A stretch of DNA of 64,000 nucleotides, from the NCBI RefSeq assembly GCF_000152985.1, contig NZ_CH672395.1, positions 2,610,461 to 2,674,460 of the forward strand, written 5' to 3'. Below the pieces are notes generated by a model. It made no database searches. It worked only from the letters and a program-made list of their open reading frames with translations, and was not told the DNA's origin. Of this stretch, positions 15,439-23,907 are shown one piece after another. Within the stretch, counting starts at the first letter, position 1, and each line of letters opens with the position of its first letter. The DNA is from Leeuwenhoekiella blandensis MED217. GTDB taxonomy: Bacteria > Bacteroidota > Bacteroidia > Flavobacteriales > Flavobacteriaceae. A program made the translations under genes and the position numbers.

Positions 15439-18159
15439 CTATCGCTTCAAGGTAAAATGTGATTTAAAAACACGGCCGTCTTCAAGGTTAACCTGAAACC
15501 AATAATCATCGGCCGGTAAGTTGGTTCCACTGAAAGTACCGTCCCAACCTTGACCTAAAGGATTCAATTCTTTTAAAAGCTTTCCGTAGCGATTGAAAAT
15601 ACGAATTACCGTCCCCGGCTGAACCATCGCACTTATTCCTTTTACTTGCCAATAGTCGTGATATCCATCCCCGTTGGGCGTAAAATATTTTGAAAAGCCG
15701 ATAATGCTGAACTCTTGAGATATTGCTGTACAAGCATTTTTTGAACGTACATACAAAGTATGAAACCCGGGGGTTAACCCATCAAAAAACAATTCATCCT
15801 GATAAGGCCCCGTCTCATCATCAATAGCCACTTCATAAGCCCCATTGCCGGAAAGTGTTATTGTAGCCGTATTGTTTTCGGTAGCATCAGTTACTTCAAT
15901 GTTATCAATAATCGGAATTTGTTCTTCAACAATTGTAATGGTTGCTTCTCTAAAACAGCCTGTGTTTACATCGGTTACGCGCAGGGTATGATCGCCTGAT
16001 AAATTGGTTTCTAAATACGGTGTAGTCTGCCCTTCGGGAAACCATTCGTAGGTGTAAATTCTTGAGGGATCTAGATCGCTATAATCTGGCGAATACGTCT
16101 GAGTTTCGGGATACGAAGCTTCGCAATAAATGGCTTCTGTTTCTAAAGAAAAATCAGGTCTCGGAATTAAAATTAAAGCTACAGTACTTATAGCAAAACA
16201 CGCATTATTATTTTCAACACGCGCATACACAGTTTCATTATAAGCGGTTTGATTGGTATACAACTGCGGAAGCTCTAATGCCGAATCCTCTAGCAAAGCA
16301 GCTTCTTCAGTAGGATAATAATGAATCTCATAATTTCCTGAAACACCGTCCAAAACCTGCGCATCTGCCTGAGAAAGGTCAAATTCGGCAAAGCCTGTAT
16401 CGTCAAGATCACAACCTTCTAAAACTGCTGTATTGGCTGCAGAACTGCTTACTATTAAATCAATAGGTACAGTAATACTACATCCGGCCGGATTGGTTAC
16501 CCGGGCATACACAGTTTCGGTAGGATTTGTATTCTCATAACCAACAGGATCAATAGCGTTGCTTTCTGTAGCAGCATCTGTAGCATTTAGGTGATAACTA
16601 ACCGTGAAATCTGTATCACCGCCGGTGAGCTCTTCCTGCACTTGGGTTAAATTAAAAATACTTAGACCATCAGCAGTCCCGGCATCTTCACATTGAGTAA
16701 GCGACAATCCTGTTGCAGCAGCTGGATATGCATAATACGTCACTTCTGCCACACCTACTTTCTCACAGCTTCCATCATTAGGATCGAGTCTAAATTCATA
16801 AGTTTCCGTATACGGTAAACTAACTCCGGCAGGCTGACTTATATTCAATTGATTATTGGTTTCTCCAGCTATTAAATTTCCATCTTTATACCAGGAATAA
16901 AGTGCTCCCGCCACAGGCTCATAGCCCAATACATAATTTTCACCATCACATAAGGTCAATTGGGTAGTACTGATGCTATTTTGAATGATATCTAATTCAT
17001 TAAAAAGGGATTGATTAAATGGAGGCAAACCCTGATAGCTCACACCTGTTCCTAAATCTATAGCTTGATCATTATAGTTTGCCGCAGTTCCTAACGCATT
17101 TGGATTTTCAATAACACCCAATGAATTTAAACCCTCTTCATACGCCAAACTTAAAGCTCGGTAAATTTTTCCATCAGGACCTAACTGTAAACTTCCTCTG
17201 TAATAGCCGCTTTCATCTAAAGAGACTTGGCTGGCATTAATATCCGCTGCCTCCAGATCGTACTGAATCAAGGATGAAAAATGATTTCCTGCTCCTAATC
17301 TTGAATCTTCATTATTAGAGCTGGCTGAATACAAAAATCTATTATTCGGTGAAAATTCAACTCCATAAGCAGCATAGTTAGCTGAGTTTATATTCAAGCG
17401 CTGCGTATTGGTTACGGTTCCAGACTCTGAGTCAAAATCGGCTAAGAATAGACCTCCGCTTGCATTTGCGATAGCTAGTTTGGTTCCGTCTGGTGAGAAT
17501 TTTAAGTTCCCTCTGGGATCTTCAACCACAAAACCTGCGCTGGAACGTACCGGGGTTGTATCTAGTCCGCTTGAACTCAACTGAAATGCATAAACCGTAT
17601 TGATAAAATTCTGATTCCCTGAAGCTGAAGATAAGGTAACGAGCCAAACGCTATTATCGGTACAGCTCTTGATCACCGCACTCAGCTTTTCTGCTGCGTA
17701 ATTCAACAAGGGTGTGTTTTTTTCACGCACAACACCAGCTGGATCTGAGGTAAAATCCACGATTGAATAATTGACACCTTCGTTGGTTTCCCCCTGTCTC
17801 GTAGTCGTATCTACGGTAAAAATATAGTAGATACCTGGTGTATCTGGTTGCGGAATTATAATCGCAGATTGCGTACTGGAAGGATTCCCAAACAATCCTG
17901 TTCCGTTGGTAAGGATGCTGTGATTTGCACCATAAACGGTGATTCCGTCGGTGTAAAATAGCAAGTTTCCGTCATCATCAGAAATTGTCGCACAACCTTC
18001 AAGTGTATATAAGCTTCCATCGGTTAAAGCTCTGGGCGATCCTGTACTAAAGTTCAGTCCAGCACCGTATCCAAAATACCAATTATTTGCCTGTCCTTGA
18101 GCACAAACGTTAAGCATTCCTAAAAGAAACACGCCTGTAAGCAGTACTATTTTATGCAT
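15439..18159 (-). CDS. Secreted protein with type B T9SS / gliding-motility-associated C-terminal domain
   Basis: About 906 residues from the preferred ATG at 18159, which places the signal peptide (MHKIVLLTGVFLLGMLNVCA) at the N-terminus; an ATG at 18180 would add 7 residues. The first about 400 residues, starting NNWYFGYGAGLNFSTGSP, look like a beta-propeller of WD40/YVTN type with repeats such as KFSPDGTKLAIAN and EFSPNNRFLYSAS. Ig/PKD-like beta segments rich in Thr/Ala and YARVTNPAGC/YARVENNNAC repeats follow (about 480-810). The last about 90 residues (SKYFTPNGDGYHDYW ... IFNRYGKLLKEL ... GWDGTFSG ... PADDYWFQV) are the CHU_C / T9SS type B signal. It should be exported by the type IX system to the surface or medium. 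Function beyond adhesion-like structure is unknown. Confidence 0.88.
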   Translation of the reverse strand: MHKIVLLTGVFLLGMLNVCAQGQANNWYFGYGAGLNFSTGSPRALTDGSLYTLEGCATISDDDGNLLFYTDGITVYGANHSILTNGTGLFGNPSSTQSAIIIPQPDTPGIYYIFTVDTTTRQGETNEGVNYSIVDFTSDPAGVVREKNTPLLNYAAEKLSAVIKSCTDNSVWLVTLSSASGNQNFINTVYAFQLSSSGLDTTPVRSSAGFVVEDPRGNLKFSPDGTKLAIANASGGLFLADFDSESGTVTNTQRLNINSANYAAYGVEFSPNNRFLYSASSNNEDSRLGAGNHFSSLIQYDLEAADINASQVSLDESGYYRGSLQLGPDGKIYRALSLAYEEGLNSLGVIENPNALGTAANYNDQAIDLGTGVSYQGLPPFNQSLFNELDIIQNSISTTQLTLCDGENYVLGYEPVAGALYSWYKDGNLIAGETNNQLNISQPAGVSLPYTETYEFRLDPNDGSCEKVGVAEVTYYAYPAAATGLSLTQCEDAGTADGLSIFNLTQVQEELTGGDTDFTVSYHLNATDAATESNAIDPVGYENTNPTETVYARVTNPAGCSITVPIDLIVSSSAANTAVLEGCDLDDTGFAEFDLSQADAQVLDGVSGNYEIHYYPTEEAALLEDSALELPQLYTNQTAYNETVYARVENNNACFAISTVALILIPRPDFSLETEAIYCEASYPETQTYSPDYSDLDPSRIYTYEWFPEGQTTPYLETNLSGDHTLRVTDVNTGCFREATITIVEEQIPIIDNIEVTDATENNTATITLSGNGAYEVAIDDETGPYQDELFFDGLTPGFHTLYVRSKNACTAISQEFSIIGFSKYFTPNGDGYHDYWQVKGISAMVQPGTVIRIFNRYGKLLKELNPLGQGWDGTFSGTNLPADDYWFQVNLEDGRVFKSHFTLKR

Positions 18160-18258
18160 TAAATGTGAGTTCGCCTTCATTATACGCCCACAATTTAAAG
18201 TATTCCAAGTGCTTATTGAAATACTATCGGTGAATCCAACGAAATAATCGAGAAACTT

Positions 18259-19089
18259 TTATAAATCGCGTTTTTTAAGCAATGCGTAAGCGCTGTAAAT
18301 AAATAAGAAAATCCATACTGAAACAATTGCTACTTCATACCAATGTACCGCATAATCTATTTGAATATCTGCCTGCAGTTGATTGGCTGCGGTTTCAATA
18401 AAATTCAAACGTTGAAACGGCAAATTGATCAGGTTTTTCATTGATTCCAGCGGAAAAAATTGAATGACTGCATCTGCAGTTTCGGCACTGGTTTGCCAGC
18501 GGAGAATACCGTAGAGAATGTTTTCAAAAATCCACCAAACAAATAAAAACCCTAAAGCAAACGCTGAACGTTTTACCAAAACACCCAAGAAAAGACAGAA
18601 TGAAAAGAAGCCTACTAGCTTGAAAAAGTATGCCAATAGAAATTCCATCTCTCGCGTTACAATACTAAACTCAGTATAATCTGAAAAAGAGTAGCCTAAG
18701 ATCAAGGTCATCACAAAGATGAAAAGTGTAGATAGCGCAGCAAAAGCAATGACCGTATAAAACTTAGACAGCATAAATTCTTTCTTGCTTAAACCGTCGA
18801 TTAAATTTTGTTTAAGTGTTCTATTGCTGTATTCGTTAGAGATCATTGAAACGATGACGATCGCCAAGAAAAACTTAAGTGTCGCAGCAACCCAAGTATT
18901 AAAATGCCAAATAAACGGGAAATTGAAAATTCCCTGATCTGCAATGCGAATTTGAAAATCACCCAGATTAAATTCTATCGATGCAATGAGTGCGATAAAA
19001 GATAAAATCACAAAATAGGCGATGCTCAGCACTTTTGAAGAGCGGCTGTGTTTTAATTTATAAAATTCTATAGTGAGTAATCGTAGCAT
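18259..19089 (-). CDS. ABC-2 type transporter permease
   Basis: 276 residues from the ATG at 19089 (MLRLLTIEFYKLKHSRSSKV), chosen because it fits the family start and leaves a 7-base gap after the ATPase gene; an in-frame ATG at 19137 would add 16 residues that overlap that gene. Six membrane segments are visible, with the amphipathic first helix LTIEFYKLKHSRSSK typical of ABC-2 permeases and the SNEYSNRTLKQNLIDGLSK cytoplasmic loop. It is the membrane partner of the upstream ATPase. The substrate is unknown. Confidence 0.85.
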   Translation of the reverse strand: MLRLLTIEFYKLKHSRSSKVLSIAYFVILSFIALIASIEFNLGDFQIRIADQGIFNFPFIWHFNTWVAATLKFFLAIVIVSMISNEYSNRTLKQNLIDGLSKKEFMLSKFYTVIAFAALSTLFIFVMTLILGYSFSDYTEFSIVTREMEFLLAYFFKLVGFFSFCLFLGVLVKRSAFALGFLFVWWIFENILYGILRWQTSAETADAVIQFFPLESMKNLINLPFQRLNFIETAANQLQADIQIDYAVHWYEVAIVSVWIFLFIYSAYALLKKRDL

Positions 19090-19096
19090 GAAAATC

Positions 19097-20029
19097 TTAG
19101 TTAAGGTTGGCAGTAAGTTGTAAAAATTGTTCTTCAAGGCTTTCTTTACGCTTCACCATATGTGATAGCACAATCCCTTGAGTAAAAAGAAGCGTGTTGA
19201 GTTCTTCTGCAGTAAGCGGATTTTTCAAAAACGCGGTTACGAGTCCGTTTTCTTCTTTTATCGAAGCAAAATCCTGATGACTTTCTAAAACGCTAATAAG
19301 CTCAGCTTGCTTCTCACAACGCAATTCAAAAAAGCCGTGACTTGCATTCAACTCGTCTACCGGTCCTGCATACAGTTTTACTCCTTTTCTAATAATTACA
19401 ACATGCGAACACACTTTTTCAACTTCGTCAAGTAAATGTGAAGCCAATAAAATAGTGGTTCCGCCAGATGCAATGGTTTTAATGATCTCTCGTATTTGAT
19501 GAATTCCCTGAGGGTCCAAACCGTTTGTTGGTTCGTCTAAAATTAAAATCTCAGGGTCATTTAAAAGCGCCGAAGCGATAGCCAAACGCTGCTTCATCCC
19601 CAAAGAAAACGTACTGAATTTACTATCCTTTCGGTCTAGTAGATGAACGATTTCTAGCTTTTCTTCAATCTTACCGGGATCTACATCCTTTATCGTACAC
19701 ACCAATTCCAAATTTTGAGCAGCCGTCATATAAGGGTAAAAATTAGGGCGCTCGATGATCGCTCCAACTTTTTTAAGAGCATTGTGCGTAGTGTCACTTC
19801 CGTCAAACCACTGGAAAGCTCCTGAAGTCGCATTGACCACATTGAGCACCATTCCTAGAGTTGTAGATTTTCCACTTCCGTTGGGGCCCAAAATACCGTA
19901 GACGTTGCCTTTTTCTATAGTAAAGCTCAAGTCGTTTACCGCTTTTACTTTTCCGTAATGTTTGGTGAGATTATTTAGTGTAAGAATTGTTTCCAAAAGC
20001 GTATTTTTAGAATTAACGTTCTCTAACAA
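19097..20029 (-). CDS. ABC transporter ATP-binding protein
   Basis: 310 residues. Walker A LGPNGSGKSTT (about 47-57), Q-loop region GAIIERPNFYPYMTAAQNL, signature FSLGMKQRLAIA (about 141-152), Walker B LLNDPEILILDEPTNGLDP (about 155-173) and switch His in LASHLLDEVEKV. The C-terminal domain (about 220-310) is like that of gliding/bacitracin-type ABC-2 exporters. The ATG at 20029 is used, but a TTG before ETILTLNNLTKHYG would also fit the family start. It forms an exporter with the permease encoded 7 bases downstream. Confidence 0.9.
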   Translation of the reverse strand: MLENVNSKNTLLETILTLNNLTKHYGKVKAVNDLSFTIEKGNVYGILGPNGSGKSTTLGMVLNVVNATSGAFQWFDGSDTTHNALKKVGAIIERPNFYPYMTAAQNLELVCTIKDVDPGKIEEKLEIVHLLDRKDSKFSTFSLGMKQRLAIASALLNDPEILILDEPTNGLDPQGIHQIREIIKTIASGGTTILLASHLLDEVEKVCSHVVIIRKGVKLYAGPVDELNASHGFFELRCEKQAELISVLESHQDFASIKEENGLVTAFLKNPLTAEELNTLLFTQGIVLSHMVKRKESLEEQFLQLTANLN

Positions 20030-20134
20030 GACGGGTAAGCTTCTGTTTTGTTACATCACATTAGTACCTTTACACCTGAATCAAACTAGAAAATCAGTAG
20101 ATTTTCTTTATTTAATTCAACAAAATTACACGCT

Positions 20135-21208
20135 ATGGAAGATAAATTAATGTCTCGTAAAAAGCCTACATATCCCATTGGGGAGCGCTTAGAAGAGTAT
20201 TTAAATAAATACAATCGCCTGACGCAAATCCCCGTTTTTTATGATGATTTATTACGGTTTTCCGGCGGAATAAATATTTACGATAAAAACGATAAAGACA
20301 CCTTATGGATCAGTGTGTACTACCCCGAACACGAGCGCAAAGAAATTGAAGAAAGCCTTAAACGGGTTTATGCCATTTTGCATTCTGACGGAAACGAGAA
20401 TGTGCTTCCGTTCTTAAGTGTGACCGCTATTGACTATTGTACGTTTGGAAACTCGAAGCCCTTCCGCATAAAAGTCAACAATATTTTTAACGATAACTAC
20501 ACCTATTTCTACGTAAAAAAAGCTGATGCAAGTCGTATTTATGGCTTGGATCTCGAGCACATTTTATCTCCAAACCGTATTAACTTTTTAGTCTATAAAG
20601 ACACGCTTATTGAAGAACATATTGTAGGCATTCCCGGTGACGTTTTTATTTCAGATTATCTTGAAGAATGTGATGATGTGGGAAAAGCACAACTGGCCAA
20701 GGAGTTTGTAAAGTTTAATGAACGCTGCACCATTTTGCTATTAGGAGATATGCGCTCGTATAATTATGTGGTGATCCCAACGCATGATTTTGATCACATC
20801 AAATATAAAATACGCGCTATTGATTTTGACCAGCAAGCCTATGAAGGGAATTTTAAGGTCTATAAGCCACACATTTTTAAGGAAAACTTCAGAATGGTTG
20901 AATTAGTTTCCAATAGACTTCGAGATAAATCTATCGAGCAATACCGCGAGGAAGAACGCGCGGTGTTAGCAAAACGAATTATCACCTCAAAAAACAGACT
21001 ACGCCGACTTTTAAAATGTATGAGCCACGATCACATTTCTACCGAAGAAAACCTCAAAGAACTGCGCAGTCAGTTGTACGATTACACGATGGATATGAAA
21101 TTTAAGCGTGCAAAGTCTATGGGACAAATTGTAAAAACCGCCTTAGCCTTTGTAAAACGAAATTATGAAGATGTAAGTATGAAACGTATTATGGAGGCGA
21201 GACAATAA
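20135..21208 (+). CDS. Conserved hypothetical protein with a protein-kinase-like catalytic loop
   Basis: 357 residues, no signal peptide or membrane segment. I do not recognise a named family, but the order of motifs resembles a kinase/aminoglycoside-phosphotransferase fold: YFYVKKADASR with candidate Lys128/129, a possible alpha-C Glu at 160-161 (LIEEHIVG), LLLGDMRSYNYVV with D205 and N210 in G-D-x4-N spacing, then IRAIDFDQQ with D230-F-D232 in the DFG-like position. The C-terminal about 90 residues are basic and helical. Neighbours (ABC exporter, MazEF) give no pathway clue. Kinase-like activity is an inference from motif order. The alternative start is ATG at 20150. Confidence 0.6.
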   Translation: MEDKLMSRKKPTYPIGERLEEYLNKYNRLTQIPVFYDDLLRFSGGINIYDKNDKDTLWISVYYPEHERKEIEESLKRVYAILHSDGNENVLPFLSVTAIDYCTFGNSKPFRIKVNNIFNDNYTYFYVKKADASRIYGLDLEHILSPNRINFLVYKDTLIEEHIVGIPGDVFISDYLEECDDVGKAQLAKEFVKFNERCTILLLGDMRSYNYVVIPTHDFDHIKYKIRAIDFDQQAYEGNFKVYKPHIFKENFRMVELVSNRLRDKSIEQYREEERAVLAKRIITSKNRLRRLLKCMSHDHISTEENLKELRSQLYDYTMDMKFKRAKSMGQIVKTALAFVKRNYEDVSMKRIMEARQ

Positions 21209-21279
21209 ATTAGCGGTTAAAACAATGAGTAGTCGTTTAGTCCTAGATTAAGTGTAAAAAAAACGTGATAAATATTATT

Positions 21280-21603
21280 TTAATCCACAAAGGTTTCTTT
21301 TATCACCTCTTTGCATTTTTTAATTTCCGATTTTGACAGATCTTCAAAAACTCGGATTATTCTTGTTTTATCAACGGTTCGAATTTGGTCAATTGCTATC
21401 ATACCCTTTTTACCGTTGTGTTTTACCGGAACTCTGGTTGGGTAATTTTTTAGATTTGTTGTCATGGGAGCAAGCACGATTGTACTTAAATATTTGTTCA
21501 TTTCATTTGGCGAAATGACAACACAAGGTCTTGTCTTTTTTATTTCACTCCCAATTGTTGGATCTAGATTTACAAGAACGACTGCGTATTGATTTAACTC
21601 CAT
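21280..21603 (-). CDS. mazF: MazF/PemK-type endoribonuclease toxin
   Basis: 107 residues, typical toxin length. The family motifs are LNQYAVVLVNLDPTIGSEIKKTRP near the N-terminus (given here in part: the G-SEI-K-T-RP-CVVIS run), LAPMTTNLKNYPTRVPV in the middle and the GMIAIDQIRTVDKTRI strand that carries conserved Asp/Gln/Arg. MazF cuts single-stranded mRNA at short specific sites and is blocked by its antitoxin. The gene overlaps the antitoxin gene by 10 bases, the usual coupled arrangement. Sequence specificity cannot be read. Confidence 0.9.
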   Translation of the reverse strand: MELNQYAVVLVNLDPTIGSEIKKTRPCVVISPNEMNKYLSTIVLAPMTTNLKNYPTRVPVKHNGKKGMIAIDQIRTVDKTRIIRVFEDLSKSEIKKCKEVIKETFVD

Positions 21604-21839
21604 TCCTCAATGTTTTCGTCATCAAAAACGTCATTCATCAATAACTTATCGTCTCCATTCTCACTCATCTTTTTAAATTCTTTTTCCCAATTTTTTCTCG
21701 GTAATTCGATAGGTTTAAGAATTATTTGTCCCTTTTCAAGTATAAGTTCAACCTTGTCCTTAATATTATATTTTTCCAAAATGGTTTTACTTAAGCGAAG
21801 TCCTTTTGAATTTCCGATTTTGATTATTGATACTTCCAT
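21594..21839 (-). CDS. mazE: MazE/AbrB-type antitoxin
   Basis: 81 residues. The N-terminal swapped-hairpin AbrB domain shows IIKIGNSKGLRLSKTILEKY (about 5-24) and VELILEKGQIILKPI (about 30-44). The C-terminal half is acidic and would be the flexible toxin-binding tail. The protein neutralises MazF and most likely represses its own promoter. It precedes and overlaps the toxin gene. Confidence 0.88.
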   Translation of the reverse strand: MEVSIIKIGNSKGLRLSKTILEKYNIKDKVELILEKGQIILKPIELPRKNWEKEFKKMSENGDDKLLMNDVFDDENIEEWS

Positions 21840-21856
21840 AATTACAGATGTTATTA

Positions 21857-21888
21857 CAAAGTAAATACATATAACTTATATTTCAAAA
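21857..21888 (-). promoter_or_regulatory. Candidate mazEF promoter
   Basis: On the minus strand TTTTG (complement of 21884-21888) is followed after 19 bases by TTACTTTG (complement of 21857-21864), close to the TTTG / TAnnTTTG pair of Bacteroidota. It ends 17 bases before the mazE ATG. The -7 box has one mismatch. Confidence 0.4.
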
Positions 21889-21938
21889 TTCGTTCCGTAC
21901 TAAGACCTAGTCATTACTAAACCTTTGACTACGACATT

Positions 21939-21966
21939 AAAAAAGCGGCTCAAAGGCCGCTTTTTT
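21939..21966 (-). terminator. Rho-independent terminator after the GH15 gene
   Basis: 11-bp perfect stem AAAAAAGCGGC / GCCGCTTTTTT with a 6-base loop, 24 bases past the end of the minus-strand GH15 gene. The A/T ends supply a U-tract on either strand. Confidence 0.88.
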
Positions 21967-21989
21967 ATTATTATATATTTAGCATTTTT

Positions 21990-23801
21990 CTAATACAAAA
22001 TAGGTTTAAACTGTGTTTCTTCTTCATCTTCCTGACCATATTTTGCAAAATTGGTCGCCGTCTCGATCAACGCAAGATGTGAGTATGCCTGCGGAAAATT
22101 TCCCAGTAGACGCTTGGTTTTAAAATCGATATCCTCACTGAATAAGCCTAAATGGTTACTATAGGACAACAATTGATCAAAATATTTGATTGCTTTTTGC
22201 TTCTGCCCTACCTTGAATAAACTGTCAATAAACCAAAAAGTACAAATGGTAAAAGATGAACTCGGTTCACCAAAATCATCTTCATTTTTATAACGATACA
22301 TCAAACCATCTTTACACAATTCGCGTTCGGTGGCTTCAACGGTAGAAACAAATCGGGGATCTTTTGCATCGATAAAACCATACTGCTCCATCAGCAATGT
22401 TGAAGCGTCCATATCTTTTGAACCGTAGTATTGTGTATACGCCTGCATATCTTCATTCCAAGCGTTGTCGTGAATCTCATCGTGAATCTCCTTACGCAAT
22501 GTGCCCCACTCTTCAAGATGACGTCTTCGGTTTAAAACCTCAGCGATTTTAATCGCACGATCTACTGCCACCCAGCAAAGTAATTTTGAGAACGTAAAGT
22601 GACGATCTTCGGTACGCAATTCCCAGATTCCTTTATCGGGTTCCTGCCAGTGTCGTCTTACGATTTTCACAATTCCTAAAACAACCGTCCACAGTTCCTC
22701 ACTGTTTTCAAGAGTAGTTTCAAACTGAATGAACTGCTGATAGATCACTTCCATCAGAATTCCGTAGATATCATTCTGTTTTTGAACGTAGGCTGCATTA
22801 CCTATGCGCACCGGAGCCGAATTTTTATAGCCTGAAAGATGATCTAATGTATGCTCGGTAAGTTCTTTCTCTCCATTGATACCATACATAATTTGCATTT
22901 TCTCATCTTTATCTGGAAGCGTGTCTATGATAAACTGAAGAAAATTCTGTGCATACTTAGTATGACCCAAATTGGAAATCACCCGAATCACCATCGAAGC
23001 ATCACGCACCCAACAAAAACGATAATCCCAATTGCGCACTTCGCCAATGGTCTCTGGCAACGAGGTAGTCGCTGCAGCGAGAACGGCTCCTGACTTTTCA
23101 AACGTAAGGGCCTTTAGAGTAAGTGCGCTTCGCATAATTTCGTTTTGATATAAAGGATATTTTGTAGTGACCTCACTCCAATTCATCCAATAAACTTTCG
23201 TACGCTGAAATTTTAAATACGCTCTATCCAGCGTTTGCTCCATCAATTTCTCGTGATAAGACATCAAGAGAAATGCGTTTCCGTCTAGGGTTATTTCTTT
23301 CTTATTAAGAATAGATTCCTTTTCAAGATTCGTGTATAAATAGAGTGAATCATACTTTCCGTCATCGGTGTAACTCTCGATATACTCTCCTTTATTTACC
23401 GTTATCGTTTCGGTACTGGCATATTCTAATTTAGGATCATAGTTACACACAAACTTTGGAGCTCCTTTAACCAATCGTACAAAACGAATAATATCTGGCG
23501 GTGCGTAGAATGCTCCACTTCGCTTTTCGTATCTGGGCATAAAATCAAACACTTCAAAAGCATCGGTACCATTATCATACATTGTGCGTAGGATATTGGT
23601 CTGCCACATATATTTTTGAGTAATGGTATACTCATCTGAAACCTCAAAACTCTGAGAACCTCCTTTTTCTTCATCTAAAAGTTTGGCGAAGACCGAAGGC
23701 GAGTCAAAAATAGGCAGGCAACACCAATCTAATGAGCCTTTGTCTGAGATAAGGGCTGCACTCTTGCAGTTCCCGATGATTCCATAATTTAAATTGTCCA
23801 T
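21990..23801 (-). CDS. Glycoside hydrolase family 15 (glucoamylase/trehalase-like)
   Basis: 603 residues, no signal peptide, so cytoplasmic. The N-terminal beta-sandwich starts YGIIGNCKSAALISDKGSLD, and the (alpha/alpha)6 barrel contains EVRNWDYRFCWVRDASM (about 258-274), GYKNSAPVRIGNAAY, KGIWELRTEDRHFTFSKLL with the general-acid Glu in GIWE, and LFSEDID ... NFPQAYSHLALI with the likely general-base Glu near 556. GH15 covers glucoamylase, glucodextranase and trehalase. Because it is divergent from the trehalose-6-phosphate synthase/phosphatase fusion, trehalase activity is the most likely, but this is inferred from context. Confidence 0.87.
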   Translation of the reverse strand: MDNLNYGIIGNCKSAALISDKGSLDWCCLPIFDSPSVFAKLLDEEKGGSQSFEVSDEYTITQKYMWQTNILRTMYDNGTDAFEVFDFMPRYEKRSGAFYAPPDIIRFVRLVKGAPKFVCNYDPKLEYASTETITVNKGEYIESYTDDGKYDSLYLYTNLEKESILNKKEITLDGNAFLLMSYHEKLMEQTLDRAYLKFQRTKVYWMNWSEVTTKYPLYQNEIMRSALTLKALTFEKSGAVLAAATTSLPETIGEVRNWDYRFCWVRDASMVIRVISNLGHTKYAQNFLQFIIDTLPDKDEKMQIMYGINGEKELTEHTLDHLSGYKNSAPVRIGNAAYVQKQNDIYGILMEVIYQQFIQFETTLENSEELWTVVLGIVKIVRRHWQEPDKGIWELRTEDRHFTFSKLLCWVAVDRAIKIAEVLNRRRHLEEWGTLRKEIHDEIHDNAWNEDMQAYTQYYGSKDMDASTLLMEQYGFIDAKDPRFVSTVEATERELCKDGLMYRYKNEDDFGEPSSSFTICTFWFIDSLFKVGQKQKAIKYFDQLLSYSNHLGLFSEDIDFKTKRLLGNFPQAYSHLALIETATNFAKYGQEDEEETQFKPILY

Positions 23802-23907
23802 AAGGGAATTAAAATTCTAAAGTTCTATTAAACGGCTAGCTTAACCGCTACGATTTTCCGAAATTTAAGCATTAACAAAAAATCTAACCCTCCGATTACG
23901 TGTTTTT

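Noticed and set aside
19090-19137. Upstream ATG for the ABC permease giving a 41-base overlap with the ATPase gene
   Set aside because: The extra 16 residues are not permease-like; the ATG at 19089 gives normal spacing.
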